The notes under the pieces were generated by a model. It made no database searches and was not told where the DNA came from. It saw only the letters and a list, made by a program, of their open reading frames with translations. From an uncultured Phascolarctobacterium sp. (lineage in GTDB: Bacteria; Bacillota; Negativicutes; Acidaminococcales; Acidaminococcaceae): a stretch of DNA of 64,000 nucleotides. The translations under genes and the position numbers were made by a program. Shown piece by piece: positions 18,201 to 24,957 of the stretch. Numbering within the stretch: position 1 is the stretch's first letter; the number at the start of each line of letters is the position of its first letter. The stretch lies in the NCBI RefSeq assembly GCF_934190775.1, contig NZ_CAKPTG010000013.1, positions 1 through 64,000 of the forward strand. The letters run 5' to 3'.

Positions 18201-19823
18201 ACCTTCTTTAACATGCACATCTGCAGCCTTGGCAATGTTAACTATTTCTGTTTTGCCACCTTCAGTAATATTTGTCAAATCGCGATCAACTGCATGGTCG
18301 TTCAGATAATCAACGTTAACTGCATCGCTGCCATTACCGTTAGAGTAAGCTACATTGGTAATCGTAGTGCCGCCAACTTTATCAATGTATGGAGTACCAT
18401 CCAAAGTAATAGAAGTTTTGTTCGGATCACCATCAGCATTAGGATCATACTTAACAGCAAAACTATCCAGATAATCTAATGCCATCTTGCTGGCAACATC
18501 CTTAATATATAATTTTTTGCCAACAGGATTACCATTGCCATCCTCATACTCCATGGTTACGGTGCCTTCGTTAATATCCACTTCATATGTGTCAGGTTTG
18601 ACATGCATTTCTTCAGCCTTGATATTTTCGCTTACTTGCTTTAGTTGGCCTTCAGTTGCAGCTCTATTTTCAACAATATTGCTGCTATCCCATCTGGTGT
18701 TATCCAAGCCGGTGATGTAGTTGCCTTCGTTGCCAAGAGTACCATTTTTTTGCTTACCGATATCGATGCCATTTGCACCATCTACACCGTTTACAGTAAT
18801 TTTTTCGCCCAAACCAACTTTCACCGCAGGTGTTCCGATTAAATCGCCATCCGCATTTCTTCCTGTATCTAGCTTAACAGTTACGCCATCAGTACCTTCA
18901 AACTCTAAAGTATCTTTATTCTTAATTTCAGTTATATCACCATCTTTTACAGACACATTCCAACCGCTGTTAGCAATCTGCTCTTTCAGTAAATCAACGT
19001 TAACTGCATGGCTACCATTCGCCGGATTATCAATATCAGCATATGCTACATTGGTAATTGTAGTACCGCCAGTACGCTGCTCAAAATTATAATTAGTGCC
19101 GCCCAAGGTAACAGAGTTTTTGTTTACAGTGCCGTCAGCATTTTTGTCATATTTAACAGCAAAATTGTCCAGGTTAGTAACATCTGCAGCGCTAGCAATG
19201 CCTTTAATTTCTATTTTCTTATGCTCTGCGTTATTATCATAAGCATCTACATTATTCAAGGTAATGGTATTGGTGCTTGCATCAAATTGAGCAGAATCAA
19301 TGTTGTAGTCATGCACCTTTGCGTAAGATTGTTCTTTGTTACTGCTGTCAGTATAGTAGAAGGTTCCTGTTTTATCATCAAAGCGTACACCTTGGATGAG
19401 CTTAGATAAATCTAACTCTGAGCCATCACTTTTAATGATTTTATCTGTTTTGATAGAATTAACAGCGATATTAGAAGCCAGTTTGAGTTGCAATCCCATC
19501 GAACCGCCAGATGCAAACAATATATTGTTATCCGCACTAGAAAGTCCTTTCAAGTTATTTTGCGCTTGAACATTGGAATATCCTTCATCCGGAACAACAT
19601 GCGGTGGATCAACTTTACCCGCCAGCGCACTGCCCATCGGCAACGCCGCCAAGCTCATCGCCAGCACACCTGCTGCAACAACCTGTCCGGCAACAGCCTT
19701 CAGGCGACGGCGCAGCGCACTGCGTGTGTCGCTGGTGCCACGTGTATGCCCCTTGGCAAATTCAGAGGCAACAACATAGCAATTTCTTACTTTGTTCCAT
19801 ACAATTTTGTAAATCTTGTTCAT
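12234..19823 (-). CDS. Large trimeric autotransporter adhesin (YadA-like) with C-terminal SLH domain
   Basis: A 2529-aa surface adhesin. Residues 1-29 form an extended signal peptide region (MNKIYKIVWNKVRN), followed by a hydrophobic segment ending near ALPMGSALAG. The passenger has many repeated neck/stalk units of the type TNNAYVTNVDASKNES...VEYV, YadA-like head repeats at about 1130-1415 (SIALGKG, SVAIGDG), and a collagen-like GKDG-rich stretch at about 1725-1795. The YadA membrane anchor lies near 2300-2380 (RVNKVGAGAAALAALHPM, GNYAG, YYRPDEKVMFSVGG). Unusually, a coiled coil and an SLH domain (FPDIPANHWAYEYI to RYEFASMLYRA, about 2421-2476) follow the anchor, which is normally the end of the protein. 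The start has AAAGGAGGATAC upstream. Long internal near-identical repeats are described separately. Confidence 0.95.
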   Translation of the reverse strand: MNKIYKIVWNKVRNCYVVASEFAKGHTRGTSDTRSALRRRLKAVAGQVVAAGVLAMSLAALPMGSALAGKVDPPHVVPDEGYSNVQAQNNLKGLSSADNNILFASGGSMGLQLKLASNIAVNSIKTDKIIKSDGSELDLSKLIQGVRFDDKTGTFYYTDSSNKEQSYAKVHDYNIDSAQFDASTNTITLNNVDAYDNNAEHKKIEIKGIASAADVTNLDNFAVKYDKNADGTVNKNSVTLGGTNYNFEQRTGGTTITNVAYADIDNPANGSHAVNVDLLKEQIANSGWNVSVKDGDITEIKNKDTLEFEGTDGVTVKLDTGRNADGDLIGTPAVKVGLGEKITVNGVDGANGIDIGKQKNGTLGNEGNYITGLDNTRWDSSNIVENRAATEGQLKQVSENIKAEEMHVKPDTYEVDINEGTVTMEYEDGNGNPVGKKLYIKDVASKMALDYLDSFAVKYDPNADGDPNKTSITLDGTPYIDKVGGTTITNVAYSNGNGSDAVNVDYLNDHAVDRDLTNITEGGKTEIVNIAKAADVHVKEGQYKVDEKGNVTMTYVDGNDKDIDGKKLIINDVASKTALDNLNTTVIGIDGRVTSNTSEITNIKNVAVTGGTIRNDGKIELSTINGTNVEMKGTLQDYSVTGGTYDKDKKELTLTKTDAYGKTTENVTIDLSGIQSGDKSWTAQANGTDVVPKGDKVNFKGDTNIDVKSDAEGEITVNLNKELKDLTSVTSTTVNATNAYVEKVDEYNGNSVTNVDYVNKQIANSGWNVSAEHDKNGSSKIKNGGEVNFVTDGNGLVISQEALPDADGNYTGAEITIGFGEKITVNGVDGANGIDIGKQKNGTLDNEGNYITGLDNTRWDSSNIVENRAATEGQLQEVSNVANKGWNVTTNGTNNTKVEPGAIVDFSGADDNIKVSNEGTNVKVALNKELKDLTSVTTNNAYVTNVDASKNESVTNVEYVKNQIAGVTLSAGKGISITDKKINVELTEGEENLVVDENGLTMKKQLTGMESITGTGGIINLAGDNVTVNNAIFNKDGRIQNVAKGTELTDAVNLGQLQEVSKEAGKHTTLVNGKNTTVEETTNAYGGKEYKVNVDLNGYAKTDNVAVVYVDNDKNKSLHTTNSGTVGNNSIALGKGTSAVDNSVAIGDGASVVAGSNGIGGVAFGNSAHAGYKGTSLGSGAISGREGTTLVGYNTQSGSLYTTVVGTDSVINSDGTTYKVNVMGIKKELNVQGAAATVVGSKNTVDNNNGKVYSGVANNVMGSANTIEASNGVTIQGSGNKVTDAYKDMNIGIGEAYNIGKGDYSALAKKDSGAVAVIGGANTISKQTSTSVIGYGNTIKGNNTTSDVLVAGNKNTVTNVSASIVMGNNQTLENHENVISLGNGNSVTADNAVAIGNGAGVSVEGGVALGVSSVASTAAGVSGFGADGKTDAIWQATKGAVSVGGNGETRQITNVAAGSADTDAVNVAQLKKVNDVANKGWNVSTNGGTATNVKPGDTVDFAGEDNIVVSNTGKNVVVKLGKDLTGLNSVTTNNAYVTNVDASKNESVTNVEYVQQQIANSGWNLKAGEGAASAIKNGHTVEFVGANGLKVDKNETTDTTTVTVDFDKNITVGGTVIGVQNGGGANPGKGNYITGLTNTKWDASKIESGRAATEDQLKEVQNNINTDISNKTFGLADDNGTKLTKKLDNTIQVKGEDGITSTVKDGALVIGLSNNLSVGKDGKDGHIGVNGADGMSGVAIDGKDGISIKGKDGKDAVSIYGKDGVDGINGAEGHIGLNGKDGKTDIWTAPGKPGLDGTTMTRVIYENNGVKHEVATLDDGLKFQGDSGDTIGKKLNETLTIKGNAATGAEFVDGNIGVVGEGGNLVVKLNKELTGLTSVTTNNAYVTNVDARRDDSVTNVAYVKNQIADAALTAGDGIKIDNKVVSVKLKDGEENLVVNQDGLSLNTTLKGMEAINGVGGGSISFSGGNVTINNNVTFGNNGQIHNVTAGTDNNDAVNVGQMNAAVQAGNTDTHIRPGEYGVGADNKVNMDVVDKNGTKINTVTITDVAKASDVGNVTNINNDLKNPNGATTVVDAVNNLNQKLDNKVGDLNYVEGGAGTKGNYVTNGENTTVSIGKLDQALKDVAATAAKHTTVTQGANITVTPETNPDGSKNYNVALNKDITVESVTADKANIGGVSIENNTVNNLSNKKWDATNTDQYKDSGKAATEAQLQQAMSGTVQYDRKEDGSVNKTQITLNKEGDTYTTITNVANGKVEKDSKDAINGGQLFDTETKINNRIDGVENQVISNSNRIGQLSSRVNKVGAGAAALAALHPMDFDPDDKLTFSAGYGNYAGQNAAAIGAYYRPDEKVMFSVGGTVGNGENMVNAGISFSLDRTNHVSNSRTALAREVIDLRGQLAEMGAKMARMEKAFGMLDESKTKLFPDIPANHWAYEYIAKLAGNGIIEGYPDGNFGGDRLMTRYEFASMLYRAIENGAALEERIIKEFEPELGRIRVDRISGEDGDRNKIERVRVNATKGERDHYGNKLK
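17202..17366 (-). repeat. Internal adhesin repeat, copy 1
   Basis: A 165-bp stretch of the large adhesin gene nearly identical (about two differences) to 18645-18809. The copies are 1443 bp apart, a multiple of three, so recombination between them would remove 481 residues in frame. Confidence 0.85.
18645..18809 (-). repeat. Internal adhesin repeat, copy 2
   Basis: Second copy of the 165-bp in-frame repeat. It encodes the same QLKQVSENI-like neck followed by the ENRAATEGQL and GNYITGLDNTRWDSS segments. Confidence 0.85.
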
Positions 19824-20166
19824 ATGTATCCTCCTTTGATATCCTTACATCATCATTTTTCCAATCAACTGTTTAATTAGCATCCCCTCTAATAAAAACA
19901 GAGAACATGAAGATGTTATTTATAAAAAAGGCAATCATCATGCTAAGCATAATGACTGCCTTATCCAACATAACCTGCTGCAAAACAAATGTTATGCCGA
20001 TACAAAAGACGCTGCCAGCGTAATGCTTGTGCTGAAACGGGTTCTGTATTAATCTCTTCTGCAAGCTTCCGTCATTTAAGCGCATTTCCCTCTACAGGAA
20101 AACCTTTGGAAGTTTGTCAGAACTATTTTGCCAACTGCCGGCACACTGAGTGCGCCGGGCCTGGAT
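19824..20166 (-). other. Intergenic region between the two adhesin genes
   Basis: 343 bp with no convincing gene. A small open frame at 19873-20085 overlaps a terminator and lacks support. The end nearest the large adhesin carries its AAAGGAGGATAC ribosome site. A GC-rich dyad (CCGGCGCAC/GTGTGCCGG) lies just past the stop of the smaller adhesin, near 20142-20163, without a T run. I see no clear promoter for the large adhesin, so partial readthrough from upstream is possible. Confidence 0.4.
19924..19962 (-). terminator. Terminator between the two adhesin genes
   Basis: On the minus strand AAGGCAgtCATtATGC pairs with GCATgATGatTGCCTT and is followed by a run of six T at 19924-19929. Confidence 0.75.
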
Positions 20167-22806
20167 TCATTTTTCTAATTTGGAGCCGTAGTGATCACGC
20201 TCATCACGAGGCCCGTTAATGCGAACGCGCTCAATCTTGTTGCGATCGCCGTCCTCACCACTGATGCGGTCTACACGGATGCGTCCAAGCTCAGGAGCAA
20301 ATTCCTTGATAATCTTGCTGTCAATCTGGGCGCCCTTCTGCATTGCACGGTAGAGCATTGCAGCAAACTCATAACGTGTCATCATACGGTCGCCACCAAA
20401 GTTACCATCCGGATAGCCTTCAATGATGCCATTGCCGGCAAGCTTGGTAATGTATTCATAAGCCCAATGGTTTTCAGCTACATCCGGGAAGATAGTCATT
20501 TTATCTTCATCAATGCTGCCAAGTCCTTTTTGAGCAACCAATGCCTTCAGCTCTACAACTTCAGCACGCAGGTCCAAAATTTCGCGTGCCATCGCAGTGC
20601 GGCTATCGCTCACGCGGTTGGTACGGTCCAGTGCAAAGGAAATGCCTGCATTCACCATGTTTTCGCCGTTGCCAACAGTGCCGCCAATGCTGAACATTAC
20701 CTTTTCGTCAGGACGGTAATATGCACCGACAGCAGCGGCATTTTCGCCGGCGTAATTGCCATAGCCTGCTGCAAAGCTCCATTTGTCATCCGGATCAAAG
20801 TCCATCGGATGCAGTGCCGCCAAGGCTGCAGCACCTGCGCCAACCTTGTTCACGCGATCGCCCAGTTTGTTAATGCGCATGCTGTTATTTGTAACATTGG
20901 TATTGGTTTCATGCAGCTGGCTACCGTTTACTGCGTCCTTAGAGGTTGCGCTGATTTCGCCATCTGCTACATTGGTAACCTTCTTATCACCGGCATTAAT
21001 GCCCTGATTCGTAACAGAAGGACCATTTGTAATCTCTAAGCCGCTATTAGTAATTGTTGTATCACCGGCCGTAAATTTATTGGCAGTAACGCTATCTACC
21101 TTTAAATCCTTATTTAAGGTAACCTGAATATTTTTACCATCAGTATCTGTTTTTGTAGTAATATTGTTGTCACCTTTAATTCCCAGTGTCTCACTCGAGC
21201 TGATTGCCAGAGTCTTACCATCATCAGCTGTAAAATTGGTCGGTTTAGTTACGGTTTCAACTACTACAGGAGCACCGGTCTGAATCTTATTGTCAGTTGC
21301 CGGCTGATTGGGCAACGGATTAACACCTGGATTAGGAGCAACAATCCCGATATTACCACCTGCTACGCCACCTTCAGCAGCACCAGTTTTAACGGTAGTA
21401 GTATCCGTCTTGGTATCTGCACCAGTAATATTGGTACTGATTTTGTAGGTTGTACCATCATCGCCCTTTACAGTTTCAATAACAATTCCGTTGCCTGCTT
21501 CAAATTTAAAGTTGGCCTTTTCCATGGCGCGCTTCAACTGTGCCACATTGACTGCATCAGTATCCTGCGTACCTGCAGCAACGTTGGTGATCTGGCGGGT
21601 AACATCCATATAACCACTACCCATAGGTACTCTGCCACCAACAGACACAGCAGCAGATGTTGCTTTCCAAGTTATGGATTCATCTGTCGAATTCTCACCT
21701 GTCAAAGCATCATAACCGGCTTTACCTTCAGCAGTAGAAGCAATAGAATATGAGCCTAACGCAACACCGTCATGTACTGAAACCTCGCTATAAGCACCTA
21801 AGGCTGTTCCGTAGTATCCACTGGAAACAGACTTTGCACGGTAGCCAATTACTGTAGCGCAATTATTATCGTCTGCAACCCTTGTTCCATAACCAACAGC
21901 AGTGCTACCAAAGGCATATTCACCAATCGAGGATTTGGCGCCTATTAAAGTGCTTCTATCTGCTTCCTCGCCAATACTTGACCAAGAACCATTAATAACA
22001 CTATTTACAGCATTAGCACTAATTGTAGACTCATGGCCGAAAATAATGGAGCCTTCAGCACCTTCCTCAACCTCAGCACCTTCACCTAAAGCAATACTGT
22101 AGCTTCCCAACGCATGGGCAACTGCACCTATAGCGATAGACTGACCATATGCTTTACTAAAGTTACCTATTGATACACCAGGCTTAGAACCATTTTCATC
22201 ATTAGGATCTATAGCATTGACAGCATGCCTGCCAATAGCAACACCACCGCCATTTTGTACTTCACTCACCAAACCTATGGCAACACTGTCTATGCCAGTA
22301 GCCTTACTATTCATGCCAATTACAGTTGCACCGTGAACACCAGATGCCTGTGCACCAATAACAGTTGTTGAAGCTCCGGTTGCCGTACTGTGATTACCTA
22401 TGGCAACAGAAGAAGAACCATCTACTACCATACTTGTATTGCCGATTGCAATGCTATAATCACCTTTTACATTACTATCATTGCCGATAGCGCTGCTATG
22501 GCTTCCTTGTGCAACACTGCCAGAGCCAATAGCCATATCAGCCTGGGTATATGTCGGTTTAGCACTAGGATTATCATGGTCATCCTTCATGGTTTTTATC
22601 TTACCAGTCGCTACAGTATATTTTTGTGAACTATACTCTGTAACCTTAGCCCATGCCGGTGATGCATCCATAGTACCAGCAAGAACGCTAACCATAACGG
22701 CAGCGGCAACAGTCTTGCTTGCACGGCAATGATTTTTCGCGAGCTCAGAAACCACTACAAAAGCATTTCTTGCTTTACTCCAGATAATCTTAAAAATCTT
22801 ATTCAT
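20167..22806 (-). CDS. Trimeric autotransporter adhesin (YadA-like) with C-terminal SLH domain
   Basis: An 879-aa paralogue of the larger adhesin. It opens with the extended signal peptide MNKIFKIIWSKARN and a hydrophobic segment ending near DASPAWA. Head repeats of the SVAIGNH/AIGNDS type fill about residues 90-350, giving a left-handed beta-roll head. A linker precedes the neck (TNVADGEISATSKDAVNGSQ-type) and the YadA anchor near 650-730. After the anchor come a coiled coil and an SLH domain (FPDVAENHWAYEYITK to RYEFAAMLYRAMQKG, about 765-825), then the same charged tail as the large adhesin (GRIRVDRISGEDGDRNKIE). GTG/ATG codons further upstream exist, but GAGGTGG before ATG 22806 and the extended signal peptide fix the start. 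Its promoter contains a G8 tract and may be phase variable. Confidence 0.93.
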   Translation of the reverse strand: MNKIFKIIWSKARNAFVVVSELAKNHCRASKTVAAAVMVSVLAGTMDASPAWAKVTEYSSQKYTVATGKIKTMKDDHDNPSAKPTYTQADMAIGSGSVAQGSHSSAIGNDSNVKGDYSIAIGNTSMVVDGSSSVAIGNHSTATGASTTVIGAQASGVHGATVIGMNSKATGIDSVAIGLVSEVQNGGGVAIGRHAVNAIDPNDENGSKPGVSIGNFSKAYGQSIAIGAVAHALGSYSIALGEGAEVEEGAEGSIIFGHESTISANAVNSVINGSWSSIGEEADRSTLIGAKSSIGEYAFGSTAVGYGTRVADDNNCATVIGYRAKSVSSGYYGTALGAYSEVSVHDGVALGSYSIASTAEGKAGYDALTGENSTDESITWKATSAAVSVGGRVPMGSGYMDVTRQITNVAAGTQDTDAVNVAQLKRAMEKANFKFEAGNGIVIETVKGDDGTTYKISTNITGADTKTDTTTVKTGAAEGGVAGGNIGIVAPNPGVNPLPNQPATDNKIQTGAPVVVETVTKPTNFTADDGKTLAISSSETLGIKGDNNITTKTDTDGKNIQVTLNKDLKVDSVTANKFTAGDTTITNSGLEITNGPSVTNQGINAGDKKVTNVADGEISATSKDAVNGSQLHETNTNVTNNSMRINKLGDRVNKVGAGAAALAALHPMDFDPDDKWSFAAGYGNYAGENAAAVGAYYRPDEKVMFSIGGTVGNGENMVNAGISFALDRTNRVSDSRTAMAREILDLRAEVVELKALVAQKGLGSIDEDKMTIFPDVAENHWAYEYITKLAGNGIIEGYPDGNFGGDRMMTRYEFAAMLYRAMQKGAQIDSKIIKEFAPELGRIRVDRISGEDGDRNKIERVRINGPRDERDHYGSKLEK

Positions 22807-23142
22807 AATATCCACCTCTAAAAAAATCATTGAAATATATATATATATCAAATTCCCAATCATAAAAACAAACTTTCATTCATCGTTAATATATTTTTGT
22901 AATATCTGTGATATACTGTATTTTAATTGTTTTTTCGCCTTCTTTTTGCGCATCATATTCCTTCCTTTCATAAAAATTTTTACACCTAAAACCTTGAGTG
23001 AAAACCACAGCCTCCGCCGTGAAGATTTATATATTACGGCCAATGCCGCAACAAACAAAAACCTAGACACTTGTTCTGATAGTTTGAGTCTTTTAATTAT
23101 AATTCAACTAAACATTATAATCCTCTTGCTTTCTTAACAAGA
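22807..23142 (-). promoter_or_regulatory. Long 5' leader of the smaller adhesin gene
   Basis: From the promoter at 23143-23170 the message would have a leader of about 330 nt. It holds a short open frame (22876-22956), A+T-rich sequence and a TAAAAATTTTTA string near 22973 that recurs in the palindrome GTAAAAATTTTTAC at 23201-23214. No strong terminator-like hairpin was found, so the leader may act in translation or stability control. Confidence 0.4.
22876..22956 (-). CDS. Possible 26-residue leader ORF
   Basis: ATG 22956 is preceded by GAAAGGAAGGAAT, a good ribosome site, and the frame encodes 26 residues rich in lysine and arginine (MMRKKKAKKQLKYSISQ start). It lies in the transcribed leader of the smaller adhesin, 70 bp before its start. 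It could be a small protein, a translation-coupling leader or chance. No homologue is recognised. Confidence 0.35.
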   Translation of the reverse strand: MMRKKKAKKQLKYSISQILQKYINDE

Positions 23143-23170
23143 ATTATAGCACTTTGCCCCCCCCAGTCAA
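23143..23170 (-). promoter_or_regulatory. Adhesin promoter with a G8 tract in the spacer (putative phase-variable switch)
   Basis: On the minus strand TTGACT (23165-23170), a 16-bp spacer and a perfect TATAAT (23143-23148). The spacer starts with eight consecutive G (C8 on the plus strand, 23157-23164). Slippage would change the -35 to -10 distance by one base at a time, a known on/off mechanism for surface proteins. Confidence 0.65.
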
Positions 23171-23410
23171 ACTCTTATCCAGCGACACGCTACATTCGGC
23201 GTAAAAATTTTTACAGAGTCTTGAACACGTTACATTTGTTACACTAACTGAAGTTTTTGCATTTAAGCTCCAAATTGATACAAGTAAACTTTAAAAAATT
23301 GTATCGCTGGCAAGTTTTGCACAATAAAAAATCGTGAGCAATGATAAACTCAAAGCTCACGACTTTTTATTCTTAATTACACACTATGAAATTACAAATT
23401 CACAGGCTCA
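23171..23410. other. Intergenic region between adhesin promoter and autotransporter remnant
   Basis: A+T-rich sequence without a gene. It contains the perfect 14-bp palindrome GTAAAAATTTTTAC (23201-23214) upstream of the adhesin promoter, a possible regulator site, and at 23329-23369 a hairpin TCGTGAGC/GCTCACGA flanked by A and T runs that could terminate transcription in either direction, including that of the autotransporter remnant. Confidence 0.55.
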
Positions 23411-24171
23411 TCAGAAGCTCCAGCGAACGCCGGCATTCCACTGCCACGGAGTATCAACGTTGCCGCCATAGGTCTTTTCTACATCAAAGTACAGATGTGT
23501 TGCATCGCTCAGGTTGATGTTGGTGCCTACGCCAACCTCCCACCAGCCGCCGAGGTCCTGCTTGAAGCCACGGGTTACACTATTTTTACTAAAGGTTACG
23601 TCCGTTTCACATCAAAGCCGTACAAATAGGATGCTCTTGCATACACATTGCCTGCCTTGATATTTCTGCCCATGGCAAATCCGATACGACCAACAAGGCT
23701 GTCCATACCGTTTTGACGTACCTGAACATCATTGTTTGTCAGATAATCCACTGCGCCAACATAGCCATAAGTCAATTCAACCTGCGGCTCAATCCAGAAG
23801 CCATTGTCCTGGGTAAAGCGTTTACTATATTCTGCGCTCAGGCTGTAGCCATTGGTTTCGTAATCGCCCTTGCCTGCACCGCCAAGAACATCAAACTCAT
23901 TCTTCAAGCGTGCAGCCTTCGCAATCAAATCTACAAAGCTGCCGTTGTCACTAAGATAGCTGCCATATACTGCAAAACCGGTGCTCTTGTTTTCACCATG
24001 TCCTGTACTGAAGCTGCTGGAAGCATCTGTGTAGCTCACTGCTGCGCCAACTGTCCAATGCTTGTCAACGCTCAGCTTTTCATCATAGCCTAACTGATAG
24101 GTGCTGTACTGGTTCTTCACGTTTTGTGCGCCATACTTGCTCTGACCACGTATTACGTGGCCCCAATCCAC
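23411..24171 (-). pseudogene. Remnant of a classical (type Va) autotransporter beta-barrel
   Basis: Frame one (23596-24171) encodes barrel strands such as STYQLGYDEKLSVDKHW, FAVYGSYLSDNGSFVD and ARASYLYGFDV. The frame then breaks near 23604, and the next frame continues TFSKNSVTRGFKQDLGGWWEVG to the typical barrel end NAGVRWSF at 23411. One added base would join them. Upstream, a stop codon occurs within a few codons of the first barrel residues and no passenger domain or signal peptide is present. It is therefore a 5'-truncated, frameshifted fragment, in contrast to the intact trimeric adhesins next to it. Confidence 0.8.
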
Positions 24172-24832
24172 GCGAGGAAGCTAGTTTTATTATGCAACAA
24201 TTTGTTTTTATTAATAAATAACACTGTATTTTCGCACTTTATTTAATAGACTTTATTTCCGTAATAGCTTTAATATACTGTACTTTTCAGACATTCACTA
24301 TTGTTATTTATCATTAGGCGAACGTCCACAATTGTATATCAAAGACCATAGGCACCTATAGTTTAATTAATCAGACAATTATTCTCACAACCGATACTTT
24401 ATTTTTATTATACCACCTTCACCCGTGCCGGACAAGCATTGTTCTTGTCTTTATAGTTTAAGAGTATAATGTTTGGCAGTAGAATCAGTTGACTATTTAA
24501 TTTTTTATTTACAAAATGAGTTTAACACTTTTCCATATTATGCAATATATTAGGCGAAAGCTTATGTATTGATATTCTTTTTTCAGGCACAAAATCTAAC
24601 TAAAGACACCAAAAAGCCCAGCACTTATACATTTGTCAAAAACGCAGCTCGATAGCATCGCAGCTGTATGTGCAAGAAAATTTTTTTGGCACGCTATATT
24701 TTTACAAGACTGCCGTTTTCTTACTGTAATCAGACTACCATACAGTTCAATACTAGAAATTTTAGCACCACCTTGTCTTTATTTATTTTTTAAATTTTAT
24801 TTACTTAAAGTGCCTGAAAAGCACCGCCGTTT
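24172..24832. other. A+T-rich intergenic stretch without a recognisable gene
   Basis: About 660 bp upstream of the autotransporter remnant, very A+T-rich. Where the passenger domain would be expected nothing recognisable is left. An open frame on the plus strand at 24633-24935 has no ribosome site, runs into the repeat copy and is judged spurious. Confidence 0.5.
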
Positions 24833-24944
24833 CTACAAGAGATTTTTGCAACATGTTGCACTTTTCTCTTCTAAACACACAGCCCAAAATAGTAAAAACC
24901 CCCGAAGCAGGCAAAACCTGCTTCAGGGGCATTAAACTTCAACT
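24833..24944. repeat. 112-bp direct repeat, left copy
   Basis: Matches 26433-26544 without gaps (about seven differences in 112). It contains the palindromic 41-bp unit (core GCAACATGTTGC, arms AAGAGA/TCTCTT) followed by a terminator-like hairpin GAAGCAGG/CCTGCTTC. The two copies bracket the ATPase gene exactly 1600 bp apart, suggesting that the gene arrived or was duplicated by recombination within this terminator-bearing repeat. Confidence 0.85.
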
Positions 24945-24957
24945 ATTAAGCTAGACT

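Noticed and set aside
19873..20085. A 70-codon open frame between the adhesins on the minus strand
   Set aside because: It overlaps the terminator hairpin at 19924-19962 and has no ribosome site or homology.
24633..24935. A 100-codon open frame on the plus strand
   Set aside because: No ribosome site, composition unlike real genes, and it runs through the 112-bp direct repeat.
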